DNA of 33,881 nt from Clostridia bacterium (GCA_029062045.1 JAIDQV010000189.1:1-33881); one strand, 5' to 3'; shown: positions 1 to 8,262, counted from the first letter of the stretch. Numbers and translations are program-made. The notes: generated from the letters alone by a model not told the origin.

Positions 1-669
1 TTTCTTGATTAGTAATCTCTTATAATAATTCTTATAAAAATTACGCATAGAACCAAAAAAATTTGTTTCCGATTTGCTGTTTTTATTATTCTCTCTTTTT
101 TTGTTTATTAACTCAAATGTCGTCAACAAATCGGCAATTTGGAATAATCGATAATACGACGGACGGGCATTCCGCCTAAATTCAATATTAGAAGCAGTTA
201 ATAAACTAGCCATTATACTTGTTAATTGTGTTTGCCCGTTATCGTAATAAACAATTACTTTTTCAAAGTCAGAAAAGTCAATAACATGACAGTCAAGGAA
301 ATCCCGTATTTGTTTAGATAGTAAAGAAATTAGTTTAAACTGATCAATATCTTTGCCTTTTTCTACTATAAACGTTTTATAAGTGAAATCAACTCTCGTA
401 GCAAACGCCATAAAGCTGTTTAGGATATGTTTTCTCTCATCAATACTTAATAACTCATAGACTTCTTCTTTTCGAATAAGAGGACCTGTATGTAAATAAT
501 GATTAGCATAACCACGTTTATCTAAACTATTATCCAGATTAACTATTTCCTTCGCAATATTATTGCTTTGGTTATGGAAAAGCATTGTAACTAAATAATA
601 TGGGGCAATACTATTGAATTTTCCGAAGTCGCCAGACTCGTCAATAAAAATGCTTAGATATTTTTGCAT
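1..669 (-). CDS. DUF3800-family protein (RNase H-like fold predicted), C-terminus cut by window edge
   Basis: Manual translation of minus strand from ATG at 669: MQKYLSIFIDESGDFGKFNSIAPYYLVTMLFHNQSNNIAKEIVNLDNSLDKRGYANHYLHTGPL...; open to the window edge. N-terminal IDESGDFG and later RPSYYRLFQIADLL are typical of DUF3800. Absent from the ORF track, probably because there is no stop inside the window. Confidence 0.88.
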   Translation of the reverse strand, partial: MQKYLSIFIDESGDFGKFNSIAPYYLVTMLFHNQSNNIAKEIVNLDNSLDKRGYANHYLHTGPLIRKEEVYELLSIDERKHILNSFMAFATRVDFTYKTFIVEKGKDIDQFKLISLLSKQIRDFLDCHVIDFSDFEKVIVYYDNGQTQLTSIMASLLTASNIEFRRNARPSYYRLFQIADLLTTFELINKKRENNKNSKSETNFFGSMRNFYKNYYKRLLIKK

Positions 670-673
670 AAGT

Positions 674-701
674 AAAAAAATTGGCGAGGAATACCCCCGC
701 C
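674..701 (-). terminator. Rho-independent terminator of the small RNA
   Basis: GGCGGGGG-TAT-TCCTCGCC hairpin, then AATTTTTTT, ending 4 nt before the DUF3800 ATG. Confidence 0.75.
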
Positions 702-783
702 GCGGTGGACCTAGGGATTAAACCCAGCCCGAAATTACGATCTCGCGTGGTACGCCTTGTTAAGAGGCGTGCGAGATTCTGTT
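674..783 (-). ncRNA. Structured small RNA of ~110 nt, immediately 5' of the DUF3800 gene
   Basis: Perfect TTGACA-17-TATAAT promoter upstream. Hairpin 1: ATCTCGC(777-771)/GCGAGAT(746-740) around ACGCCT-CTTAACA-AGGCGT. Hairpin 2: CTGGG-TTTAATC-CCTAG (727-711), extended by GGG/TCC. Hairpin 3: GGCGGGG/TCCTCGCC followed by T7 (680-674). Confidence 0.75.
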
Positions 784-789
784 GATATT

Positions 790-818
790 ATTATATTCAA
801 TTTGAGAACAAATGTCAA
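790..818 (-). promoter_or_regulatory. Consensus sigma70/sigmaA-type promoter for the small RNA
   Basis: Minus strand TTGACA (818-813), 17-nt spacer, TATAAT (795-790). Confidence 0.85.
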
Positions 819-831
819 TGACCAAGGTCAT
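818..831. promoter_or_regulatory. Palindrome abutting the -35 box (possible operator)
   Basis: ATGACC-AA-GGTCAT: 6-bp arms with a 2-nt spacer, sharing one base with the -35 box. Confidence 0.4.
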
Positions 832-905
832 ATTTTATTAAAAATTTTATCTGATAAGGTTTTTGACGAATTATTTCTTGACGTTTATAACCAAGTTATA
901 ATTTT

Positions 906-1586
906 TTATTCTTCAAAATACCCGTTTTTTTGACACATTTCATTAACTGCTTCCGCAAAAATTGAACGAGAATGTTTTTCGGGGTTATCGTTTTTATTCT
1001 TTTTCTCTAAATAATACTTTTTCAAATCTTCCCATAAATTATTATCTTTTAGCCAATCAATCTTTTCAGGTAACGACTCAAACCCTTCACCTTGGAATTC
1101 CCAAGAATATCTATTCGTTTCTTTATTAAAGCGAATGTATTTCTGCCCATCCTCGTGATAATAAACTATCGCAAAATCACAACTATGTAAAATCTTTGCG
1201 TTTTTATAGTCTTTTTGCTTTATTGTCAATACCCGTGTAGAATCTTCGCAATAATTATAACCGTGCGATTTTACAAATTTATCTATAGCATTTTTAATAA
1301 TCGAGCGAATTTGCTTGGGCGTATAATTCTCATCGTCATCATTAACTTCAAAGTTAATGTCAAAATCATAGCCTATACTTGACTTTGTATCGTAGGTAAT
1401 CATATTTCTGCTTGCGCTTCCGATAAACTCATATTGAAAAGTAAATTTATCTCTAACCTCATCCTGCACTTCGTGGATGAGATCTAATAAATCTTTTTTT
1501 ACGGGTGCTGCTTCTTTTTTTGATACATAGCGAAAATTGTGCATACTATCTATCACTCCTTTAAGTATATTTACCCAAGCCTCCAT
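906..1586 (-). CDS. Nucleotidyltransferase-fold protein (GS...DxD motif)
   Basis: 226-aa ORF with EFIGSASRNMITYDTKSSIGYDFDINFEV: GS motif followed by D-x-D, typical of the Pol-beta/MNT NTase superfamily. An alternative start at 1544 (MHNFRYV...) has a stronger SD (AAAGGAGTGAT). Confidence 0.7.
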   Translation of the reverse strand: MEAWVNILKGVIDSMHNFRYVSKKEAAPVKKDLLDLIHEVQDEVRDKFTFQYEFIGSASRNMITYDTKSSIGYDFDINFEVNDDDENYTPKQIRSIIKNAIDKFVKSHGYNYCEDSTRVLTIKQKDYKNAKILHSCDFAIVYYHEDGQKYIRFNKETNRYSWEFQGEGFESLPEKIDWLKDNNLWEDLKKYYLEKKNKNDNPEKHSRSIFAEAVNEMCQKNGYFEE

Positions 1587-1608
1587 TTGGGGTTCACCAA
1601 ATCGCTGT

Positions 1609-1636
1609 ATTATATCATATATTTTAAACTTGTCAA
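1609..1636 (-). promoter_or_regulatory. Promoter for the NTase gene
   Basis: Minus strand TTGACA (1636-1631), 16-nt spacer, TATAAT (1614-1609). Confidence 0.75.
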
Positions 1637-1706
1637 GACCTAATAAATCACTTCTTCCAGAAGTTTATTGAATAAAGAGTTTCAGCTTAAAATGTAAATT
1701 AGTATA

Positions 1707-1735
1707 TTTACTTTTGCTATATAAAGTGCTATAAT
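1707..1735 (+). promoter_or_regulatory. Promoter for the methyltransferase operon
   Basis: TTTACT (1707-1712), 17-nt spacer, TATAAT (1730-1735), ~22 nt before the ATG. Confidence 0.65.
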
Positions 1736-1757
1736 ACTTTTTAACGGAGTTAGTTAG

Positions 1758-2807
1758 ATGAATTACATAGGTTCAAAGTATTCTCTAATAAATTTTATTA
1801 AAGATACAATAGATAAAATATTAGTTTTACATCATGAGACCAAAGCGCCTAGTGAAATGGTATTTGCAGATTTATTCGCTGGAACTGGAATTGTCAGTGG
1901 TTCATTCAAAGAGAAAGGGTACTCTATCATAGCAAATGATATTCAGTATTATAGTTATATAATAAGTAAACACATGATAGAGAATAATGGCAATTTGGAC
2001 AAGCAAAGATGTAAAACTCTAATTGAGGAATTAAATAATTTAAAAGGGAAAAGAGGTTTTATCTATAAAAATTATTCGTATGGCGGAACAGAAGGTCAAG
2101 AGCATCGAAGAATGTATTTTTCTGATTACAATGCAAAAAAATGTGATGCTATTAGGTGGGCTCTTGATAGTTGGTTAAAAAAAGATAAAATCTCACAAGA
2201 AGAATTTTATTTTCTTTTAGGTTCTCTCATTGATAGTATTGATAGGTGTGCAAATACTGCGTTAGTTTATGGTGCATATTTAAAAGAGTTAAAACAAAAG
2301 GCGCAAAAAGAAATGGTTTTAACGCCATTGCCAATCATGCCAGGCAAGGTTAAATGTAGTGTGTACAACGAAGATGCTTGTAAATTAATAAAAAGTATAA
2401 GAGGAGATGTGTTATATTTAGATCCGCCATACAATGACAGACAATATTGCTCAAACTATCACATTTTAGAGACTATTGCGAGAAACGATAAACCACAAAT
2501 TCATGGTAAAACAGGGTTAAGAAATTATGAAAGCCAAAAAAGTTCGTTTTGTAGCAAATCAAAAGTTTATGATGCATTTGAGAATTTAATAAGAGACGCA
2601 AAGTTTAAATACATTTTCTTGAGCTACAATAATGAAGGTATTATGTCTGATGAAGAGATAAAAGCTATAATGATTAAATATGGTAGATATTTTGTGTATA
2701 CAAAAGATTACCAACGATTTAAATCGGATAGGGACGAAAACCGACAGCATAAAGCCAAAAGAACAACAGAATATATACATTGCTTAATAAAAGATTTAGG
2801 GGATTAA
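1758..2807 (+). CDS. D12-class N6-adenine DNA methyltransferase
   Basis: N-terminal MNYIGSKYSLINFI, FADLFAGTGIVSGSF (SAM motif), and catalytic DPPYNDRQYCSNYHILETIA. Confidence 0.92.
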   Translation: MNYIGSKYSLINFIKDTIDKILVLHHETKAPSEMVFADLFAGTGIVSGSFKEKGYSIIANDIQYYSYIISKHMIENNGNLDKQRCKTLIEELNNLKGKRGFIYKNYSYGGTEGQEHRRMYFSDYNAKKCDAIRWALDSWLKKDKISQEEFYFLLGSLIDSIDRCANTALVYGAYLKELKQKAQKEMVLTPLPIMPGKVKCSVYNEDACKLIKSIRGDVLYLDPPYNDRQYCSNYHILETIARNDKPQIHGKTGLRNYESQKSSFCSKSKVYDAFENLIRDAKFKYIFLSYNNEGIMSDEEIKAIMIKYGRYFVYTKDYQRFKSDRDENRQHKAKRTTEYIHCLIKDLGD

Positions 2808-5089
2808 ATAAAGTGGAAACAAACGAAAGATTAATTTGTGGTGAAGACATAATTGCAGAAAAGAAAATAAGATCTGAAGAGTATGACTATATAAAAGTAG
2901 AGTTAAATCAGATTACCAGTATGGAAACGGCTGGTTGGGAATTGGTAAAAAAGAGCAAAACCTCGGCAAGATTGAAAAAAAGGAAAAGCATTCCGCAAGA
3001 TGAAAAATTTGAAAATGATGTTTGGTTATTATTCTACAAACTTGGCTTTAAGACTTTAAATAAAGGAAGATATTTTAAATTAGCATATGCATCTAATGGA
3101 AATGAGTTAACACAACAAATAGATGTTTTTGCTGCTGATGAAGAGTCAATTTTAATTATTGAGTGCAAGTCTTCTTCAAAATTAGATAAAAAAACCAGTT
3201 TTAAGACAGAAATCGAAGCAATTGGTGGAAAACGAGGAGGATTGATACAGGCGGTAAGAAAGTTAATCCCTGGAAAGAATTTAAAAGTAGGGTTTATTTT
3301 TGCTACCAACAATTACGCTATATCGCAGCCAGATAAGGACAGAATGAAAGAGTTGAAGATCATTCATTTTGACGAAGATACGATAAAGTATTATCAAGAA
3401 TTAATAAATCATATAGGATTGGCTGCTAGATATCAATTATTGGGTAACATCTTTGCGGGGCAAAAAATTCCTGAGATGAATAATATTGTGCCAGCCATTG
3501 AAGGTGAGATGGGCAAGCATACTTATTATTCTTTTTCAATAGAACCTGAAAAACTTTTAAAACTTGGATTCGTCTTGCATCATGATAATGCAAATAAGGA
3601 TGAAATGCCAGCATATCAAAGGATAATAAAAAAAGGAAGATTGAAAGCTATTCAAGAATTTATAAATAATGGGGGATTTTTCCCTAATTCAGTAATTGTA
3701 AATATAGTGACTAAAAAACAATTGCAATTTGATAAATCCGAATTGCAAGAGGAACACTCGATTTCTAGATTAGGACTTTTACACTTGCCTCAAGAGTATA
3801 AATCAGCTTATATAATTGATGGTCAACATAGGTTATATGGATATTCCGATTCGGAGTGGAAAAGTAAAAACTCAATTCCCGTTGTGGCGTTTGTTAATCT
3901 TAAACTCACCGAGCAAATTCAATTATTCATGGATATAAACGAAAATCAAAAAGCCGTTCCGAAAAATTTGAGAACAACTTTGGAAGCAAATCTATTGTGG
4001 GATGCTAAAGATTTAAATGAACAAAGGAAGGCTTTGAGTTCTAGGATTGCGCAAAGATTGGGAGAAGATAAAAATTCTGCCCTATATAATAGAATAGTTA
4101 CTGGCGAAAACTCATCTACACCGTATTGCGCAATCACATTGGATTATATATCAAAATCGCTAAAAGCTACTAATTTCTATAATACATATAACAAAGGCAA
4201 CGCCGTTATCAAGGATGGTACTATTGATAAGTCAAATAATGATATAACATTTGAATATTTATATAATTTTTTACTTAAAATGTTCAATAAATTGTCTGAG
4301 TTGCTTGAAAATGATTGGGAAATTGGTACTAATGATGATAGCTGCATAGTTTCAAATGCGTTTATATATGGGTATATTCGGATATTCTCTGACATTATAG
4401 ATTATCTTATTAAGGTTAAGAGCATTAATCCTAAAATGGTTAAAGTTGACTATTTGGTTGACGAATGTTCGCCGTATCTTGATGTGGTAGCTTATAAAAT
4501 AGAAGAATTAACTTCTTCTGAAAGAGTTGCATTACGCAAACAATATGGAAGGGTTGGCGATAATAAATTTTGGAGGATTTTACAACAAGCATTAAATGAT
4601 AGGTTTGCAGACTTTAACCCTGAAGGGTTAGAAGAGTATTGGCGTGATAATTCTATGAAATTTAACGAGGATGCTTTTAAACTTATTAGAGATATAGAAT
4701 TATATATTAAAGATATAATTATAAACAAATTGAAGGATCGTTATGGCGAAAATTGGTTTAGGTTAGGTTGTCCTAAAGCGGTATATGACAGCGCTCAAAA
4801 GCTTGCGTCTGATAAAAACTATAATAAACAAGATGGTGAGCATGATGAATTGCCACAAGATCAGCTCCATCTGATAGAATACAGAGAAATCATGATGCAC
4901 CTTTCTAACTGGTCTGAACTTTTTGAGAAAGACTTTGCTGATCCTAATATTAAAGGTGATAAGAAAAAGAAAACTGAATGGTTATGTAAAGTCAACGAAA
5001 TTAGAAACCAAAATTTTCACACATACAGTGTAAAAGAAGAAGAATATATTTTACTAAAAAATATTGCCGAATGGTTATTGAATAGATAA
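2780..5089 (+). CDS. Multidomain protein: PD-(D/E)XK nuclease-like + DGQHR (DndB-like) + C-terminal HEPN-like
   Basis: QQIDVFAADEESILIIECKSS (D...ExK); YQRIIKKGRLKAIQEFINNGGFFPNSVIVNI and YIIDGQHRLYGY...QIQLFMDINENQKAV (DGQHR core); C-terminal WLCKVNEIRNQNFHTYS (RX4H). Overlaps the MTase. An alternative GTG start at 2813 (VETNERL) lies just after the MTase stop. Confidence 0.78.
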   Translation: MLNKRFRGLNKVETNERLICGEDIIAEKKIRSEEYDYIKVELNQITSMETAGWELVKKSKTSARLKKRKSIPQDEKFENDVWLLFYKLGFKTLNKGRYFKLAYASNGNELTQQIDVFAADEESILIIECKSSSKLDKKTSFKTEIEAIGGKRGGLIQAVRKLIPGKNLKVGFIFATNNYAISQPDKDRMKELKIIHFDEDTIKYYQELINHIGLAARYQLLGNIFAGQKIPEMNNIVPAIEGEMGKHTYYSFSIEPEKLLKLGFVLHHDNANKDEMPAYQRIIKKGRLKAIQEFINNGGFFPNSVIVNIVTKKQLQFDKSELQEEHSISRLGLLHLPQEYKSAYIIDGQHRLYGYSDSEWKSKNSIPVVAFVNLKLTEQIQLFMDINENQKAVPKNLRTTLEANLLWDAKDLNEQRKALSSRIAQRLGEDKNSALYNRIVTGENSSTPYCAITLDYISKSLKATNFYNTYNKGNAVIKDGTIDKSNNDITFEYLYNFLLKMFNKLSELLENDWEIGTNDDSCIVSNAFIYGYIRIFSDIIDYLIKVKSINPKMVKVDYLVDECSPYLDVVAYKIEELTSSERVALRKQYGRVGDNKFWRILQQALNDRFADFNPEGLEEYWRDNSMKFNEDAFKLIRDIELYIKDIIINKLKDRYGENWFRLGCPKAVYDSAQKLASDKNYNKQDGEHDELPQDQLHLIEYREIMMHLSNWSELFEKDFADPNIKGDKKKKTEWLCKVNEIRNQNFHTYSVKEEEYILLKNIAEWLLNR

Positions 5090-5202
5090 ATTAAAATGCA
5101 CAGTTGTTTTCTTTTTTCTTACTTAAATGACACTGTGGTAGGTTTTCTGCGGGGAATGAGTACAGGTCGTGTGCTGGTCTTGATACTACTACAAAAGGAA
5201 TA

Positions 5203-5234
5203 AAAGGGCAGATCCCAACGGGTTACCCTTTTTT
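5203..5234. terminator. Terminator-like hairpin after the MTase/DGQHR operon
   Basis: AAAAGGG...CCCTTTTTT. Confidence 0.5.
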
Positions 5235-5359
5235 ATGTGTTCCTCCCCAATGTTAATTTTAATTATTCATAAATATTCATTTTGCCCGTTTTTATGCAAA
5301 AGAAGCCACTGAACGGCAATATCTTCCCCCCAAATCCCCCCAATTAACAAATTTAGAAT

Positions 5360-5398
5360 AAAAAATGAGAGGAAAATTGTTAATTCCTCTCATTTTTT
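5360..5398 (-). terminator. Terminator of tRNA-Leu (bidirectional appearance)
   Basis: AAAAAATGAGAGGAA...TTCCTCTCATTTTTT perfect inverted repeat directly 3' of the tRNA. Confidence 0.85.
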
Positions 5399-5485
5399 TG
5401 GTGCTTCCGATCGGACTTGAACCGATACGGACTCTCGTCCGAGGGATTTTAAGTCCCTTGCGTCTGCCTATTCCGCCACGGAAGC
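5399..5485 (-). tRNA. tRNA-Leu(UAA), CCA encoded
   Basis: Minus strand GCTTCCGTGGCGGAATAGGCAGACGCAAGGGACTTAAAATCCCTCGGACGAGAGTCCGTATCGGTTCAAGTCCGATCGGAAGCACCA: 7-bp acceptor GCTTCCG/CGGAAGC, long variable arm, loop CTTAAAA. Confidence 0.97.
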
Positions 5486-5524
5486 ACGACTTGTGTATAA
5501 ATATTCAGTTTTTTTACCTACAAA

Positions 5525-5566
5525 GGATTTTAAGTCCCTTGCGTCTGCCTATTCCACCACAGCGGC
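5525..5566 (-). pseudogene. Truncated tRNA-Leu 5' half (acceptor, D arm, anticodon arm only)
   Basis: Minus strand GCCGCTGTGGTGGAATAGGCAGACGCAAGGGACTTAAAATCC; 31 bp (5525-5555) identical to 5444-5474 of the intact tRNA-Leu; no variable or T arm follows. Confidence 0.85.
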
Positions 5567-5722
5567 GTATTAAACTATATGCGTTTTACGCTAAATTATA
5601 TTAACAAATGAAAGTGTACTTGTCAAGTTAATTTTCTGCGAATTTCGTTATGCTATTGCAATTCGGGCGGGGCTGTGATATAATGTCAAAGGTTAATAAA
5701 AACACCTAAGAGGGGACCCCCG

Positions 5723-6361
5723 ATGAAAAAGTATTCAAACGTATTTATTTTCGACCATCCGCTTATTAAGCACAAGGTTTCGATTCTTCGCGACAAGAAC
5801 ACCAAAATGAAAGAGTTCCGCGAGCTCATCGAAGAAATCACCACAATGATGACTTACGAAAGCATGAGGGATGTAGAGCTTGTCCCCGTGCAGGTTGAAA
5901 CGCCTTTGGAAGTCACCACGCAGTACAAAGTTCCCGAAGAAAGCATCGCCATCGTGCCCATTTTAAGGGCGGGGCTGGGAATGGTGAACGGCGTTCACAA
6001 GGTATTCCCCACGGCGAAGGTGGGGCACATAGGAATGTACCGCGACGAAGAAACGCTCGAACCCCAGGAATACTACTGCAAACTTCCCGACGGTATAGAA
6101 AACAAAACGGTTTTCCTCGTCGACCCCATGCTTGCGACGGGCGGTTCGGCTTGCGACGCATTGGCGGCATTAAAGAAACGCGGCTGTAAAAAGATTAAGT
6201 TTATGGCGATAATCGGCGCGCCCGAAGGCGTATCCAAGGTTGCCGAAACCCACCCCGACATCCCCGTCTACGTATCCACCCTGGACAGACAGCTCAACGA
6301 AAACGGCTACATTCTTCCCGGCTTAGGCGACGCCGGCGACCGTCTGTTTGGTACTAAATAA
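5723..6361 (+). CDS. upp: Uracil phosphoribosyltransferase
   Basis: IVPILRAGLGMVNGV and VDPMLATGGSA (PRPP-binding) over full length. Confidence 0.96.
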   Translation: MKKYSNVFIFDHPLIKHKVSILRDKNTKMKEFRELIEEITTMMTYESMRDVELVPVQVETPLEVTTQYKVPEESIAIVPILRAGLGMVNGVHKVFPTAKVGHIGMYRDEETLEPQEYYCKLPDGIENKTVFLVDPMLATGGSACDALAALKKRGCKKIKFMAIIGAPEGVSKVAETHPDIPVYVSTLDRQLNENGYILPGLGDAGDRLFGTK

Positions 6362-6370
6362 GCAAATCAC

Positions 6371-6402
6371 CCCGCCGTGCAACAACGCACGGCGGGCTTT
6401 TT
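6371..6402 (+). terminator. upp terminator
   Basis: CCCGCCGTGC-AACAAC-GCACGGCGGG then CTTTTT. Confidence 0.9.
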
Positions 6403-6481
6403 ATCATTTAATAAAAAATATTTGCCAAACCGTTATAAATTAATGTATAATAAGCCCAAACGAATTTAACTTGAGGTTTTT

Positions 6482-7684
6482 ATGATAGAAGTTTCCAAAA
6501 GAGTTTCGGCGATAGCCCCCTCGATGACGCTTGCAATTTCGGCAAAGGCAAACGAGTTAAAAGCGGAGGGTATAAAGGTAATAAACTTCGGCGTCGGCGA
6601 GCCCGACTTCAACACCCCCAAGCACATTTGCGACGCGGCAAAGGAAGCGCTTGACAAAGGCTACACCAAGTACGTTGCGGCGGCAGGTCTTCCCGCGCTT
6701 AAAAAAGCCATCGCAAAAAAACTTAAAACCGAAAACAACCTCGACTACGACCCCTCTCAGATAATCGTATCCAACGGCGCAAAGCACTCCATATTCAACG
6801 CGATATTCGCCGTCATCAACGAAGGGGACGAGGTGTTAATGACCAAGCCCTATTGGCTTACCTATCCCGAGGTTATCAAGGCTTGCGGCGGCATTCCCGA
6901 ATACATATATTCCAAGTCCCGCCACGGCTACAAAATAACGGCGGCACAGCTTGAAGCGGCAATTTCCCCCCGCACGAAGATGTTCATCTTCAACAGCCCC
7001 TGCAACCCCACGGGCGCAGTCTATACCGAAAAGGAAATCCGCGCAATAGCCGACGTTTGCGTAAAACACAACATCGTAGTACTTGCGGACGAAATTTACG
7101 AAAAACTCATCTACGGCGGAGAAACCCATTTCTCAATCGCGCAGTGCTCGCCCGAAATGAAGGACTTGACAATAGTCGTCAACGGCGTATCAAAAAGCTA
7201 TGCAATGACGGGTTGGCGTTTGGGCTACCTTGCCTGCCCGCCCAATGTCGCGAAGGCCATTTCTTCCTTCCAAAGCCATTCTACGTCCAACGTCAACACA
7301 ATGACGCAGTACGCCGCGCTTGCCGCCCTCGAAGGGGACGATAAGCCCATGAAAGAAATGGTTGCGGCTTTCGGCAGACGTCGCGAAAAGATGATTGAAA
7401 AACTCGAAGAAATGAAAAGTCTGGGTCTTGATTACGTCAAACCCGACGGCGCGTTCTACGTAATGCTTCTTTGCTACGACTTCTACGGCAAAAGCTATAA
7501 AGGCAAACCCATAAACGGCAGTATGGACGTTGCCGACCTTCTTTTAACCCACAAACAAGTCGCTTTGACCCCAGGCGTATGCTTCGGCGACGACGACGCA
7601 GTGCGCCTGTCCTATGCATTATCAACCGCCGATATGCTCGAAGGATTGGAAAGGATAAAAGAATTTTTCAGCGAGTGCGAATAA
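6482..7684 (+). CDS. Pyridoxal-phosphate class I/II aminotransferase (aspartate aminotransferase-like)
   Basis: NFGVGEPDFNTP, FNSPCNPTGAVY, VLADEIYEKLIY, NGVSKSYAMTGWRLGY. Confidence 0.95.
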   Translation: MIEVSKRVSAIAPSMTLAISAKANELKAEGIKVINFGVGEPDFNTPKHICDAAKEALDKGYTKYVAAAGLPALKKAIAKKLKTENNLDYDPSQIIVSNGAKHSIFNAIFAVINEGDEVLMTKPYWLTYPEVIKACGGIPEYIYSKSRHGYKITAAQLEAAISPRTKMFIFNSPCNPTGAVYTEKEIRAIADVCVKHNIVVLADEIYEKLIYGGETHFSIAQCSPEMKDLTIVVNGVSKSYAMTGWRLGYLACPPNVAKAISSFQSHSTSNVNTMTQYAALAALEGDDKPMKEMVAAFGRRREKMIEKLEEMKSLGLDYVKPDGAFYVMLLCYDFYGKSYKGKPINGSMDVADLLLTHKQVALTPGVCFGDDDAVRLSYALSTADMLEGLERIKEFFSECE

Positions 7685-7780
7685 ATTTTTCGTTTACCTC
7701 TTGAAATTCCGTCTAATAACTGATAGAATATAAAAAAAGTAAATATAATACTTTATCAACTTTTATCGGAGGGACTTTCA

Positions 7781-8188
7781 ATGATTAAAATTATTTACGG
7801 CGCAAAGGGCACGGGCAAAACCAAACAGCTTATAAACGCCGCAAACGAAGACGTAAAGGGCGCAAAAGGTTTAAGCGTTTTCATTACGGACAATAAAAGA
7901 TGTATGTACGACGTAAACCGCAGCGTTCGCTTTATTGACGTAACCGACTGGACGGTTGCAGGCGAAGAAGCTCTTTGCGGATTTATAAAGGGCGTTGCGG
8001 CTTGCAACAGCGACCACGAATATATTTACTTAGACGGCATTTCCCGTATAACGGGCAAGGGCTTAAAAGAGCTTGCCGGCATCTTCTATATGCTTGACAA
8101 AATTTCAAGCGAAAACAACATAACCGTAACGGTTACTTGCAGTTGCAGCGAAGAGGAGCTTCCCGACTTCGTTAAAAAGTACGTTTAA
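7781..8188 (+). CDS. Small P-loop ATP-binding protein of unknown function
   Basis: N-terminal Walker A GAKGTGKT; 135 aa. Confidence 0.65.
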   Translation: MIKIIYGAKGTGKTKQLINAANEDVKGAKGLSVFITDNKRCMYDVNRSVRFIDVTDWTVAGEEALCGFIKGVAACNSDHEYIYLDGISRITGKGLKELAGIFYMLDKISSENNITVTVTCSCSEEELPDFVKKYV

Positions 8189-8209
8189 AATTTATTAAAA
8201 AACTTACTG

Positions 8210-8249
8210 CGGCGGCACTGTATTCTTTTGTGCCGCCGAAATTTATTTT
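8210..8249 (+). terminator. Intrinsic terminator
   Basis: CGGCGGCAC(8210-8218)/GTGCCGCCG(8230-8238), then AAATTTATTTT. Confidence 0.7.
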
Positions 8250-8262
8250 AAAAACGATAAAC

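Noticed and set aside
674-783. A genuine tRNA gene on the minus strand
   Set aside because: No acceptor-stem pairing or D arm; ATCTCGC/GCGAGAT encloses only one hairpin.
5090-5360. Possible coding remnant between the DGQHR gene and tRNA-Leu
   Set aside because: Only short peptides with no recognisable motif; best explained as noncoding sequence with a terminator hairpin.
1-5398. Integrase or transposase in the accessory segment
   Set aside because: None of the ORFs in this part show recombinase or DDE motifs; mobility is inferred only from the tRNA boundary and composition.
5365-5604. 79-aa ORF in the track
   Set aside because: Antisense reading through tRNA-Leu and its truncated copy; not protein coding.
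6557-7129. Antisense and out-of-frame ORFs over the aminotransferase (also over thrC, trpS, kdgK and others)
   Set aside because: Overlap strongly supported genes on the other strand or frame with low-complexity, codon-mirrored sequences; typical spurious ORFs.
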